A model generated the notes under the pieces. It had not been told where the DNA came from, ran no database searches, and worked only from the letters and a program-made list of their open reading frames with translations. 64,000 bases of DNA from an uncultured Ruminococcus sp. (lineage in GTDB: Bacteria > Bacillota > Clostridia > Oscillospirales > Ruminococcaceae), in the NCBI GenBank assembly GCA_945868475.1, contig CAMBLM010000004.1, positions 118,693-182,692 of the forward strand, given 5' to 3'. Within the stretch, counting starts at the first letter, position 1, and every line of letters starts with the position of its first letter. The position numbers were made by a program, and so were the translations under genes. Below are positions 16,162 to 24,769 of the stretch, one piece after another.

Positions 16162-16485
16162 TTAGTAGGAAACGACAAGCTGCATCTTGAAGCGTTCTTC
16201 GCCGTAAACAGCGTGTGGGATATCCTTTGGCATAATAAGAGTTTCGCCCGCTTCGAGGTAGAAAACTTCGCCGCCGACTGTAAATCTGCCCTTGCCCTCG
16301 AGGACTGTTACCATAGCATCGCCCGATGCTGCATGAGTGGATATCTCCTCGCCCTTGTCGAATGAGAAGATAGTCATGCTTACAAGGTCATTCTGAACGA
16401 GGGTCTTGCTTACGACCTGACCGCTCTGGTATTCGACCTGATCTTTAAGGTTTATTTTTTCCTGCTTTGCAATATTCTTATACAT
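16162..16485 (-). CDS. Cupin-domain protein
   Basis: 107-aa single-domain cupin of the small-barrel type. Motif 1 is degenerate (STHAASGDAMVTVLEGKGRF) and motif 2 is LIMPKDIPHAVYGEERFKM. The metal-binding set is partial: His in THAASG and in IPHAV are present, while the usual second His of motif 1 is replaced by Ala. It may therefore bind a metal weakly or a small molecule instead. It has its own promoter and terminator. The reaction, if any, is unknown. Confidence 0.8.
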   Translation of the reverse strand: MYKNIAKQEKINLKDQVEYQSGQVVSKTLVQNDLVSMTIFSFDKGEEISTHAASGDAMVTVLEGKGRFTVGGEVFYLEAGETLIMPKDIPHAVYGEERFKMQLVVSY

Positions 16486-16573
16486 TTTATTTCCTCCTGA
16501 AAAAAGCTATATAATATAGTATGTTTTTATCGCCGATTTATGCGGCCGACGGTCGTTTTTATACAACGATACT

Positions 16574-16602
16574 ATTATACTTTTTTTGTCGTGTTTTTTC
16601 AA
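16574..16602 (-). promoter_or_regulatory. SigA promoter of the cupin gene
   Basis: On the minus strand TTGAAA-17-TATAAT, about 90 bp before the cupin ATG. From 16603 to 16986 I see only AT-rich sequence without genes. Confidence 0.65.
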
Positions 16603-16986
16603 GTTCGTATAGAAAAACATTTATGAACGGTATGAAAAAAACCTTTTTGCCCCCCATTTTTGAGCGAAATAAAGGCAAAAGTCTGATTTTACCTTTTGAC
16701 TAATAAGCGGATATAAAGTTAGAGCTTTTTTGTAGTATGTTACAAATCAGGCTCCAAATTTATAAATTTTTGCGCCAAATTTGTCAACTTGTGTAACATA
16801 TAATGGAATGTAAGCCATAATTTAGCATTACATTTGATCTGTTTGGGGCAGGTTTAGAGAGTTTGCATAAAGCTTTTTGGAACTTAATTCCATAATTCTC
16901 CCTATTTCGGCTTTTATCAGGGTCGTTTGAGGGGGCTTAAATCGCCTGTTTTGTGCATATTAAACAAAAAAGAGGTTCAAATAAAT

Positions 16987-17015
16987 TTGACAAACAGCTA
17001 TTTTGATTTTATAAT
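16987..17015 (+). promoter_or_regulatory. Consensus SigA promoter of the 3D-domain protein gene
   Basis: TTGACA and TATAAT with a 17-bp spacer, a full consensus match. The leader of about 95 nt has no recognisable ydaO-type riboswitch, although that element often precedes such genes. Confidence 0.8.
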
Positions 17016-17116
17016 AGCTAAAGTCGCTTAAAGATTACAAATGGGTTACAAATAATTAATATTCAGTGCAGACATAATGTGACCCAACCGATCAAAGCAA
17101 TCAAAAAGGAGATTTT

Positions 17117-18109
17117 ATGAGCAGACCTATTAAACTACCGTTAAAAAGCTTGCAGGATGTAAAAAAACAGAAAGTTGTTTCAATTGCTACTGCTGCAGCC
17201 GGAATCGTAATTCTTCTGCTGGTTATTTTCGGGGCTGTAAAGGCTTCTTCCGCCAAGCCTGTTTTTGAAGCAGACATCGTCAATGCTTCGCACATCGGTG
17301 AAGAAACCATTACTGTGAACCCAAATCCGTACTGCAAGGTCAAAATTTTTGCCGACGGAAACAATTACGTTGTAAGAGCCAAGGGAAACGTTGCTGACGC
17401 TATCAATGCAGCAGGCATCACGGTCGATGATGACGACCTTATCAATGTCGGACTTTCCGAACCGCTCAACGCAAAAACAGACATCGTTATCAACCGAGTT
17501 GAATATGTCACCGAAGTCAAGCTCGAAACCATCGAATATGCGACCGAATACAAGGAAGATGACAGCTACGTTGTCGGCTTCTCCAAGGTCCTCGTTGACG
17601 GAGAAGAGGGCGAACTCGCCAAGACTATCTGCCACACCTATGTTGACGGAAAGTTAGCAAGCTCGGACATCGTAAGCACGGAAGTCACCGAAGAACCCGT
17701 TGACGAAGTTATCGTTCAGGGTACAGCCGAGGTAAACCCGATAGCAGCAATGAGCATCTCACAGCTTGATGTCCCCGATTACCTTGCACTCGATGAAAAC
17801 GGCGTTCCTACTTCATATTCAAACGTCCTCACGGGCAAATCCTGCGCATACAGCGCAAACCCTTCCGCAAAGACTGCTTCGGGCAGACAGGTCAAGGTCG
17901 GCTATGTTGCCGTTGACCCTGCAATAATCCCTTACGGAACGGAGCTTTACATCGTTTCCACCGACGGAAAATACGTTTACGGCTATGCAGTTGCAGCCGA
18001 TACGGGAACAGCACTTCTTGACGGACGTATTCTCGTTGACCTCTTTATGGAAAGCTACGACGCAAGCTGCGACTGGGGCGCAAAGCAGGTCAATATTTAC
18101 ATTCTGTAA
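17117..18109 (+). CDS. YabE/RpfB-like cell-wall protein with DUF348, G5-like and 3D domains
   Basis: 330 aa. One membrane anchor (about residues 22-44, VSIATAAAGIVILLLVIFGAV) is followed by a DUF348-type repeat (YCKVKIFADGNNYVVRAKG), a G5-like region (KTDIVINRVEYVTEVKLETI) and a C-terminal 3D domain. The conserved aspartates of the 3D domain are in AADTGTALLDGRILVDLFM. Proteins of this architecture are anchored lytic transglycosylase-like enzymes acting on peptidoglycan. It is monocistronic, with a strong promoter and a strong terminator. Confidence 0.88.
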   Translation: MSRPIKLPLKSLQDVKKQKVVSIATAAAGIVILLLVIFGAVKASSAKPVFEADIVNASHIGEETITVNPNPYCKVKIFADGNNYVVRAKGNVADAINAAGITVDDDDLINVGLSEPLNAKTDIVINRVEYVTEVKLETIEYATEYKEDDSYVVGFSKVLVDGEEGELAKTICHTYVDGKLASSDIVSTEVTEEPVDEVIVQGTAEVNPIAAMSISQLDVPDYLALDENGVPTSYSNVLTGKSCAYSANPSAKTASGRQVKVGYVAVDPAIIPYGTELYIVSTDGKYVYGYAVAADTGTALLDGRILVDLFMESYDASCDWGAKQVNIYIL

Positions 18110-18125
18110 AAAAATATAAAGATAT

Positions 18126-18180
18126 ACAAAACGGAAAAGTGTTCCCTCTGCTCTTTCAGGCAGGGGGAACTTCGTTTTGT
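18126..18180 (+). terminator. Terminator of the 3D-domain gene
   Basis: Nested stem ACAAAACG...GTTCCCTCTGC / GCAGGGGGAAC...CGTTTTGT. The outer arms extend the GC core, and a short T-rich stretch follows. Confidence 0.75.
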
Positions 18181-18247
18181 CAGTATTCTGTATTTTCACA
18201 TTATGTAATATATGCTGTGATAATACAAATCGTAAATTTACTCTTTA

Positions 18248-18346
18248 TACTAAACACCAATTAAAAACTATATAAAAAATCAAGCAAAAACTCTGATATA
18301 TGGGTTTTGCACCGATTTTTGTCTATAGTTTTATTGGTGTTTAGTA
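18248..18346. mobile_element. MITE, TACTAAACACC family, about 100 bp
   Basis: Perfect TACTAAACACC / GGTGTTTAGTA ends with TTA on both sides (18245-18247, 18347-18349). It is nearly the same sequence as the copy at 24448-24547. Confidence 0.85.
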
Positions 18347-18469
18347 TTAAAAGCACGGAAATGCATGATATTTTAAGCCTATCAATTATTTTAAACATAA
18401 ATTCTGATTTACTTAGAGTAATATTTATAGCGTGATAAACTCGATGTATTTGATATAGTATGCTTTCAC

Positions 18470-18498
18470 TTGACAAAAAGCGGCTTGTGTGGTATATT
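18470..18498 (+). promoter_or_regulatory. SigA promoter of the nitroreductase gene
   Basis: TTGACA and TATATT, 17-bp spacer, 38 bp before the ATG chosen at 18536. Confidence 0.75.
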
Positions 18499-18535
18499 TA
18501 TGGCATACAGTTTTCTTGAAAAGGAGCGTACTATT

Positions 18536-19075
18536 ATGGAATTCAAAGAACTTATAGAAGCAAGAAGAAGTGTCAGAGCTTACGCTGAAAATGTGACCGT
18601 TACCGCGGATGATATAAAATCAATGATAAATGCCGCACAGCAGGCACCGTCGTGGAAAAACTCACAGACGGGAAGATATTACGCTGTTATCTCGCCCGAA
18701 ATGATCGCAAAGGTGCAGAGCGAATGTCTGCCCGAGTTCAACCGTAACAATTCCGGAAATGCAGGTGCGCTCATCGTTACGGCTTATGTTGCGAACCGCT
18801 CGGGTTTTGAGCGTGACGGCAATCCCACGAACGAGTGCGGAAACGAATGGGGTGCTTATGACCTCGGACTTCAGAATCAGAATCTGCTCCTTGCCGCAAG
18901 GGACATCGGTTTTGACACGCTCATTATGGGTATCCGCGATGCGGAAAAGCTTCACAAAATGCTCGGCATCCCCGAAGATCAGCACGTTATGTCGGTAATT
19001 GCAGTCGGCAAGAGGGCCGCAGAACCTCAGAAGCCTGCAAGAAAGAATACCGAAGATATAGTGAAAATGTTCTGA
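18536..19075 (+). CDS. Nitroreductase-family flavoprotein
   Basis: 179 aa from the ATG at 18536, which has AAGGAG 9 bases upstream; a longer in-frame reading from 18470 would start inside the promoter. The N-terminal FMN-binding signature is LIEARRSVRAYAENVT, then APSWKNSQTGRYYAV and DLGLQNQNLLLAARDIGFDTLIMG, as in the NfnB/FRP-like nitroreductase fold. Such enzymes reduce nitro compounds, quinones or enones with NAD(P)H. The physiological substrate is not evident. It is monocistronic. Confidence 0.9.
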   Translation: MEFKELIEARRSVRAYAENVTVTADDIKSMINAAQQAPSWKNSQTGRYYAVISPEMIAKVQSECLPEFNRNNSGNAGALIVTAYVANRSGFERDGNPTNECGNEWGAYDLGLQNQNLLLAARDIGFDTLIMGIRDAEKLHKMLGIPEDQHVMSVIAVGKRAAEPQKPARKNTEDIVKMF

Positions 19076-19109
19076 CCTTAACACTATATATAGTATTGCC
19101 GCATTAAAA

Positions 19110-19147
19110 GAGCCGTTCCGTCAAGCCTTTTGGAACGGCTCGTTTTG
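19110..19147 (+). terminator. Terminator of the nitroreductase gene
   Basis: GAGCCGTTCC / GGAACGGCTC stem, 11-nt loop, followed by GTTTTGTC. Confidence 0.8.
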
Positions 19148-19220
19148 TCAATCCGCAATATCGCCAAAAAAGGAATGGGAAATTCATAAAAAACGCCGAC
19201 CATGAAAATATGTAACTCCC

Positions 19221-19249
19221 TTGTTTTTAATTATGAACTGTGATATAAT
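19221..19249 (+). promoter_or_regulatory. Promoter of nrdD
   Basis: TTGTTT-17-TATAAT with a TGA extension before the -10. The predicted start near 19256 lies inside the first NrdR-like box, leaving a leader of about 310 nt that contains a decayed MITE. Confidence 0.65.
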
Positions 19250-19295
19250 TCAATATATGGTGCTTAAAAATAAAACATTTTACAATATATAGTGT
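19250..19295 (+). promoter_or_regulatory. Pair of NrdR-box-like operators
   Basis: Box 1 is TCAATATATGGTGC (19250-19263) and box 2 is ACAATATATAGTGT (19282-19295). They sit 32 bp apart, three helical turns, just downstream of the -10. NrdR boxes (consensus near acaCwAtATaTwGtgt) come as such pairs in ribonucleotide reductase promoters, and the ATP/dATP-sensing NrdR represses from them. The position next to nrdD supports the call. A third similar string, ACACTATATATAGT, is at 19081. Confidence 0.7.
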
Positions 19296-19385
19296 ACATG
19301 TAGGCGTTAAACGTTTGATATTTACTATAAGTTTAATAATTCCGATAAATTTGATATAAAGCCGATAATACTGATTTTTAATCAA

Positions 19386-19513
19386 AGTATAGACAAAAAA
19401 TCGGTGCAAAAGCCATATAAACCTGTTTTCAACATCAACCTGTTTTCAACAGCTGCAAGCTTTTGCTTGATTTTTTGTACACCTTTTGTACACTTTCAGT
19501 TTAAAAATTAGTA
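19386..19513. repeat. Decayed MITE in the nrdD leader
   Basis: It retains TATAGACAAAAAATCGG, two ACCTGTTTTCAAC copies, and TTTTGCTTGATTTTTTGTAC, ending TTAAAAATTAGTATA. It matches the long MITE subtype (15661), but its ends are mutated. Confidence 0.6.
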
Positions 19514-19565
19514 TAAACAGCTCGGCAAAAAAGAATGAAAAGGCAAGGAACAGGGAGGGCCAAAA

Positions 19566-21740
19566 ATGAAGATCATCAAAAGAAACGGAGCGGAAGAGGT
19601 TTTTGACATCAACAAGATCGTGAACGCTATCGCAAAGGCTAACAACGCAGGCGATAAGAACGAGCTTACCGAGGGTCAGATCTACGACATCGCCGACTAT
19701 ATCGAATATAAGTGCGGCAAGGTAGGGAGAGCCGTTTCTGTCGAGGAAATTCAGGATATGGTCGAGGGTCAGATCATGGCGAAGGGCGCATTCGATGTTG
19801 CACGCCGCTATGTAAGATACCGTTACACCCGTTCGCTCGTCCGTAAGGCAAACACCACGGACGACCGCATACTCACCCTCCTCGAATGTAACAACGAGGA
19901 AGTTATGCAGGAAAACTCCAACAAGAACCCTGTTGTCAACAGCGTCCAGCGTGACTATATGGCAGGCGAAGTAAGCCGTGATATCACGAACCGTCTGCTT
20001 CTGCCGCCCGATATCGTTGAAGCCGACAAGCAGGGCATTATCCACTTCCACGATTCCGACTATTTCGCACAGCATATGCATAACTGCGACCTCGTGAACC
20101 TCGAGGATATGCTCCAGAACGGCACAGTCATCAGCGAAACGCTTATCGAAAAGCCGCACAGCTTCTCGACAGCCTGCAATATCGCAACACAGATCATTGC
20201 ACAGGTCGCATCGAACCAGTACGGCGGCCAGAGCATAAGCCTTGCGCACCTTGCTCCGTTCGTACAGATATCCCGTGAGAAGATCCACCGTGATGTCCTC
20301 GAAGAAGTAAAGGCTCTCGGTGCTGCACCGAGCGAAACAAAAATTGCTGAGATCGTTGAAAAGCGTCTTCACAAGGAGATCGAAAAGGGCGTCCAGACTA
20401 TACAGTACCAGGTCGTAACTCTGATGACAACAAACGGTCAGGCTCCTTTCCTCACCGTGTTTATGTATCTTAACGAAGCCAAGAACGAAAATGAGAAGCA
20501 GGATCTCGCGCTCATCATCGAAGAAATGCTCCGTCAGCGCTATCAGGGCGTAAAGAACGAAGCGGGTGTATGGATAACACCTGCTTTCCCGAAGCTTATA
20601 TATGTTCTCGAAAATGACAATGTTGATGAGGACAGCCCGTATTTCTACCTTACCGAGCTTGCCGCAAAATGTACGGCGAAACGCCTTGTCCCCGATTATA
20701 TCAGTGAAAAGGTAATGCTCCGGCTCAAAGTAGATAAGAACGGCGAGGGTCACTGCTATACCTGCATGGGCTGCAGAAGCTTCCTCACGCCTTATGTTGA
20801 CGAAAACGGCAAGCCGAAGTATTACGGCAGATTCAATCAGGGCGTTGTAACTATCAACCTTGTTGACGTTGCGCTCTCCTCGGGCGGCGATATGGATAAA
20901 TTCTGGAAGATATTCGATGACCGCCTTGACCTTTGCTACCGTGCGCTGATGTGCCGTCACGAAAGACTTAAAGGCACACTGTCCGACGCCGCACCTATCC
21001 TCTGGCAGTACGGCGCACTCGCAAGACTTAAAAAGGGCGAGCCTATCGACAAGCTCCTTTACGGCGGATATTCCACCATTTCGCTCGGCTATGCAGGCCT
21101 TTGCGAATGTACAAGATATATGACGGGAAAATCCCACACCGACCCCGAAGCTACACCATTCGCGCTTGAAGTTATGCAGCACATGAATGATGTCTGCGCC
21201 GAGTGGAAAAAGAAAGAGAACATCGACTTCTCGATCTATGGAACTCCGCTCGAAAGCACAACTTACAAATTCTCCAAGTGCTTGCAGAAGCGTTTTGGCA
21301 TAATCAAGGGCGTAACGGACAAGAATTATATCACAAACAGCTACCACGTTCACGTTACCGAGCAGATAGATGCTTTCACAAAGCTCAAATTTGAATCGCA
21401 GTTCCAGGCTCTCTCCCCCGGAGGAGCTATCAGCTATGTTGAAGTTCCGAATATGCAGAACAACATTCCTGCCGTTATAAAAATAATGAAGTTCATATAT
21501 GAAAACATTATGTATGCGGAACTCAACACAAAGAGCGACTACTGTCAGGTATGCGGATATGACGGAGAGATAAAGATCGTTGAGGACGATGACGGAAAAC
21601 TCGTCTGGGAATGTCCGAACTGCAGGAACCGTGACCAGAACAAGCTCAACGTTGCGCGCCGCACCTGCGGTTATATCGGCACTCAGTTCTGGAATCAGGG
21701 CAGAACGCAGGAGATAAAAGAAAGGGTACTCCATCTGTAA
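19566..21740 (+). CDS. nrdD: Anaerobic ribonucleoside-triphosphate reductase
   Basis: 724-aa class III reductase that makes dNTPs without oxygen. An ATP-cone sits at the N-terminus (about 1-95, KIIKRNGAEEVFDINKIVNA). The large barrel follows, and the C-terminal zinc site is CQVCGYDGEI...CPNCRNR. The glycyl radical site is RRTCGYIGTQFWNQGR near residue 705. The length is typical. The stop overlaps the nrdG start by one base (TAATG), so activase and enzyme are coupled. NrdR-like boxes upstream match dNTP-responsive control. Confidence 0.96.
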   Translation: MKIIKRNGAEEVFDINKIVNAIAKANNAGDKNELTEGQIYDIADYIEYKCGKVGRAVSVEEIQDMVEGQIMAKGAFDVARRYVRYRYTRSLVRKANTTDDRILTLLECNNEEVMQENSNKNPVVNSVQRDYMAGEVSRDITNRLLLPPDIVEADKQGIIHFHDSDYFAQHMHNCDLVNLEDMLQNGTVISETLIEKPHSFSTACNIATQIIAQVASNQYGGQSISLAHLAPFVQISREKIHRDVLEEVKALGAAPSETKIAEIVEKRLHKEIEKGVQTIQYQVVTLMTTNGQAPFLTVFMYLNEAKNENEKQDLALIIEEMLRQRYQGVKNEAGVWITPAFPKLIYVLENDNVDEDSPYFYLTELAAKCTAKRLVPDYISEKVMLRLKVDKNGEGHCYTCMGCRSFLTPYVDENGKPKYYGRFNQGVVTINLVDVALSSGGDMDKFWKIFDDRLDLCYRALMCRHERLKGTLSDAAPILWQYGALARLKKGEPIDKLLYGGYSTISLGYAGLCECTRYMTGKSHTDPEATPFALEVMQHMNDVCAEWKKKENIDFSIYGTPLESTTYKFSKCLQKRFGIIKGVTDKNYITNSYHVHVTEQIDAFTKLKFESQFQALSPGGAISYVEVPNMQNNIPAVIKIMKFIYENIMYAELNTKSDYCQVCGYDGEIKIVEDDDGKLVWECPNCRNRDQNKLNVARRTCGYIGTQFWNQGRTQEIKERVLHL

Positions 21741-22276
21741 TGAATTACGGTGAAATAAAGAATTTTGATATTGCAAACGGCGAGGGCGTCCGGGTTTCGT
21801 TATTCGTTTCGGGCTGCACTCACCACTGCAAAGGCTGCTTCAACCCCGAAACGTGGAATTTCGGCTTTGGCAGCGTTTACACAAAGGAAACAGAGGACAG
21901 CATAATGAAAATGCTGTCTTTTCCTTACATTGACGGTCTTTCGCTGCTCGGCGGAGAGCCGTTTGAACCCGATAATCAGCGTGAGCTTGTAAAGCTGCTG
22001 AAAAGAGTGCGCTCCGAGCTTCCCGACAAGGATATCTGGTGCTATTCGGGATATATTTTCGATGAAGAGCTGCTCTCCGAAAGCCGCGCACGATGCGAGG
22101 TAACGGACGAGATGCTCTCGCTCATAGACGTTCTCGTTGACGGCGAGTTCAAGGAAGAATTAAAGGACGTTTCTCTCGTTTTCAGAGGTTCTTCCAATCA
22201 GCGAATAATCGATGTGAAAAAGTCGCTCGAAAGCGGCAAAGTTGTCCTCTATAAACTGAAAATGAGTGATATATAA
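21740..22276 (+). CDS. nrdG: Anaerobic ribonucleotide reductase activating protein (radical SAM)
   Basis: 178 aa. It generates the glycyl radical on NrdD using SAM and a 4Fe-4S cluster. The cluster motif CTHHCKGCFN (CxxxCxxC) lies near residue 26, followed by the GGE-type motif LLGGEPFEP. The size is normal. Translation is coupled to nrdD by a 1-nt overlap. Confidence 0.95.
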   Translation: MNYGEIKNFDIANGEGVRVSLFVSGCTHHCKGCFNPETWNFGFGSVYTKETEDSIMKMLSFPYIDGLSLLGGEPFEPDNQRELVKLLKRVRSELPDKDIWCYSGYIFDEELLSESRARCEVTDEMLSLIDVLVDGEFKEELKDVSLVFRGSSNQRIIDVKKSLESGKVVLYKLKMSDI

Positions 22277-22278
22277 CT

Positions 22279-23007
22279 ATGAAAATACTGATAATACGCC
22301 ACGGCGACCCTAATTACGAGATAGACGGCCTTACCGAAAAGGGCAGGCGCGAAGCCGAATTCCTCTCAGAACGCATTTCTGAGCTTGATGTAAGGAAATT
22401 CTACGTTTCTCCCCTTGGCAGAGCAAAGGCTACAGCCGCTTATACTCTTGAAAAGATGGGACGCACAGCCGAAGAATGTCCGTGGCTGCGTGAGTTTGAC
22501 GCGCACATAACCGACGAACACAGCGGCGAACAGCGTATCCCGTGGGACTTGCTCCCCGAGGACTGGACAAAGGTCGGCGAATATTACAGCAAGGCCGAGT
22601 GGTACAAAGCTCCGCTTATGGATAAGGGCAATGTCATTGCCGAAGCAAAAAAAGTCTATGACGGACTGGATAAGATACTCGCCGAGAACGGCTATGTCCG
22701 TGAGGAAAACTATTACCGTGCCGAAAAGCCGAACAATGATACTATCGTGCTCTTCTGCCACTTCGGCGTTGAGTGCGTGATGCTCGGCTATCTGCTCGGC
22801 ATTTCACCCGTACTGCTCTGGCATGGCTTCTGCGCCGCTCCGACGTCGGTCACAACGCTCGTCACCGAGGAACGCCGCAAGGGCATCGCATACTTCCGCA
22901 CAGGTTCGTTCGGCGACACTTCGCACCTTTATGTAAAAGGTGAACCGCCTGCATTTGCGGCGAGATTCTGCGAATGTTTCGATAACGAAGATGAAAGACA
23001 CGATTAA
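22279..23007 (+). CDS. Histidine-phosphatase-family protein
   Basis: 242 aa. The RHG motif LIIRHGDPNYEIDGLTEKGR is at the N-terminus with the catalytic His, and the second catalytic region FCHFGVECVML supplies the other His. Two basic patches and the Glu-rich middle fit the branch 1 phosphoglycerate-mutase-like fold. It starts 2 bp after nrdG and so belongs to the same transcript. The substrate is unknown. The co-transcription with dNTP synthesis could be incidental. Confidence 0.85.
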   Translation: MKILIIRHGDPNYEIDGLTEKGRREAEFLSERISELDVRKFYVSPLGRAKATAAYTLEKMGRTAEECPWLREFDAHITDEHSGEQRIPWDLLPEDWTKVGEYYSKAEWYKAPLMDKGNVIAEAKKVYDGLDKILAENGYVREENYYRAEKPNNDTIVLFCHFGVECVMLGYLLGISPVLLWHGFCAAPTSVTTLVTEERRKGIAYFRTGSFGDTSHLYVKGEPPAFAARFCECFDNEDERHD

Positions 23008-23023
23008 AAGGATATTTAAAAAT

Positions 23024-24253
23024 ATGAAAAGTGAACGAGTTTACCCGAAAGCAGTTGTCACAAAAAAAGCTGAGGCTTCTCTGAAAAAGGGTCACCCTTG
23101 GATATATGATACCGAGATCGAAAGCCTTACCAACGGCGCACCGAACGGCGGCATCGTCGATGTTTTTTCCGAGAAAGGCTCATATCTCGGCAGCGGATTT
23201 CTGAGCGAAAAGAGCAAGATAAGAATTCGCATCATCTCCAAAAATGCAAACGATAAATTCGACTATAACTTCTGGAAACGCCGCGTTAAGTACGCCTACG
23301 ACTACCGCAAAACCGTTATGGGCGAGGATATTTCCTGCTGTAGGATCATCTTCGGCGAGGCAGACGAACTCCCCGGACTTACCGTTGACCGCTACAACGA
23401 TCTGCTCGTAACGCAGGTGCTTTCCTACGGCATGGAGCTTGTAAAGGGCGATGTTTTCCGTGCGCTTGTTGAGGTTTTTGCCGAGGATAACGAGAAAATA
23501 AGCGGAATTTTTGAGCGGAACGATGTTGCTATCCGTGAACTCGAGGGAATGGAGTGCGGAAAAGGTTGGTACAAGGCTGATTTCGTGGGAATACCCGATT
23601 CGGTCGAAACCGTTATCTGCGAAAACGGCGTAAAATATCATGTTGACGTTGAAAACGGACAGAAAACAGGCTTCTTCCTCGACCAGAAGTACAACCGACT
23701 TGCAGCTGCGAAAATTGCAAAGGGCAAGACCGTCCTCGACTGCTTTACACATACGGGGTCGTTCGCCCTCAATGCCGCAATGGGCGGTGCAAAGCACGTT
23801 ACAGCCGTTGACGTTTCGCAGACCGCCGTTGATATGGCACAGAGGAACGCAAAGGAAAACGGATTGGACGACCGAATGGATTTTCTTTGCACGAACGTCT
23901 TTGACCTCCTCCCGAAGCTTGCAGAGGAGAAGAAAAAGCCTTACGACATGATAATCCTCGATCCGCCTGCGTTCACCAAAAGCCGAGGAACTATCGGCAG
24001 TGCGGAGCGCGGCTACAAGGAGATAAACTACCGTGCAATGAAACTCCTGCCAAGGGGCGGATACCTCGCAACGTGCAGCTGCTCACACTTTATGAACAAC
24101 GAGCTTTTCGTGAAGATGCTCATGTCGGCTGCAAAGGACGCAGACGTTCAGCTCAAGCTGATAGAAGTCCGCCGTCAGTCCCCCGACCACCCGACTTTGA
24201 TGAATGTCCCCGAAACGGACTACCTGAAATTTTATTTGTTCCAAGTGGTTTAA
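23024..24253 (+). CDS. RlmI-like class I rRNA (cytosine-C5) methyltransferase
   Basis: 409 aa. An N-terminal PUA domain (AVVTKKAEASLKKGHPWIYDTEI) is followed by an RlmI-type central region and a Rossmann SAM-binding domain. The signature motifs are VLDCFTHTGSFALNAAMGGA (motif I), AVDVSQTAV, and MIILDPPAFTKSRG, then GGYLATCSCSHFM with the catalytic Cys. RlmI methylates 23S rRNA C1962. The ATG at 23024 (with AAGGA upstream) is preferred to upstream in-frame starts that would overlap the phosphatase by up to 68 bp and add non-family residues. Confidence 0.9.
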   Translation: MKSERVYPKAVVTKKAEASLKKGHPWIYDTEIESLTNGAPNGGIVDVFSEKGSYLGSGFLSEKSKIRIRIISKNANDKFDYNFWKRRVKYAYDYRKTVMGEDISCCRIIFGEADELPGLTVDRYNDLLVTQVLSYGMELVKGDVFRALVEVFAEDNEKISGIFERNDVAIRELEGMECGKGWYKADFVGIPDSVETVICENGVKYHVDVENGQKTGFFLDQKYNRLAAAKIAKGKTVLDCFTHTGSFALNAAMGGAKHVTAVDVSQTAVDMAQRNAKENGLDDRMDFLCTNVFDLLPKLAEEKKKPYDMIILDPPAFTKSRGTIGSAERGYKEINYRAMKLLPRGGYLATCSCSHFMNNELFVKMLMSAAKDADVQLKLIEVRRQSPDHPTLMNVPETDYLKFYLFQVV

Positions 24254-24256
24254 ATC

Positions 24257-24290
24257 AATGCGTAATTCGTAATGCGTAATGTGTAATTAT
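24257..24290. repeat. Short ATGCGTAATTCGTAATGCG repeat
   Basis: Another copy of the dispersed GCGTAATTCGTAATGCGTAAT repeat, 3 bp after the methyltransferase stop. Confidence 0.55.
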
Positions 24291-24331
24291 TTTTGTTCTG
24301 TAAATCTACAATGAAAACCTAAATTCTGTAG

Positions 24332-24352
24332 GGGCGGATTCCATATCCGCCC
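24332..24352. repeat. REP-like GGGCGGATTCC palindrome
   Basis: GGGCGGATTCCATATCCGCCC preceded by CTGTAGG. A further REP arm, GACGGGTTTCCCGTC, is at 24390-24404. Confidence 0.6.
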
Positions 24353-24447
24353 GTTGCAAACCAACATTTTAGGTAAATTTTCTGTAGGTGACGGGTTTCC
24401 CGTCCCGAATCGCGCAAGCGATTTTCGGCGCATATTTTTTAGGTTTA

Positions 24448-24547
24448 TACTAAACACCAATTAAAAACTATATAAAAAATCAAGCAAAAACTCTGATATA
24501 TGGGTTTTGCGCCGATTTTTTGTCTATAGTTTTATTGGTGTTTAGTA
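24448..24547. mobile_element. MITE, TACTAAACACC family, about 100 bp
   Basis: Perfect ends with TTA duplicated (24445-24447, 24548-24550). It is nearly identical to the 18248 copy. Confidence 0.85.
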
Positions 24548-24562
24548 TTAAACACTTAACAG

Positions 24563-24605
24563 AACACCTCTGATTTTATCTTTTTCGGATAAAATCAGAG
24601 GTGTT
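24563..24605. terminator. Strong bidirectional terminator
   Basis: An 18-bp perfect stem, AACACCTCTGATTTTATC with its complement, loop TTTTTCG, then CGTTTATTTTAT. It sits between the convergent rlmI-like gene and the gene at 24770. Confidence 0.85.
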
Positions 24606-24616
24606 CGTTTATTTTA

Positions 24617-24763
24617 TACCAAAAGCCAATTGAAAACTATACAAAAGATCAAGCAAAAGCTCGCAGCTGTTGAAAACAGCTTGATGTTGAAAACAGCTTG
24701 ATGTTGAAAACAGCTTTATATTTGCGCCGTTTTTTTGTCTATACATTTATTAGAGGATCAGTA
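24617..24763. mobile_element. MITE, long subtype, decayed ends
   Basis: The ends TACCAAAAGCC and GGATCAGTA are degenerate, with TTA flanks (24614-24616, 24764-24766). The inside shares the TTGAAAACAGCTTGATG repeats of the 15661 copy. Confidence 0.7.
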
Positions 24764-24769
24764 TTACCC

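Noticed and set aside
17020..17116. Possible ydaO (c-di-AMP) riboswitch before the 3D-domain gene
   Set aside because: The leader is only about 95 nt and lacks the conserved motifs.
19446..21776. 776-codon open frame antisense to nrdD
   Set aside because: It is the complementary shadow of the codon-biased nrdD gene, without a ribosome site or family match.
15661..24763. CRISPR array suspicion from repeated AAACAGCTTGATG units
   Set aside because: The repeats are two to three copies inside MITEs, without regular spacers or cas genes.
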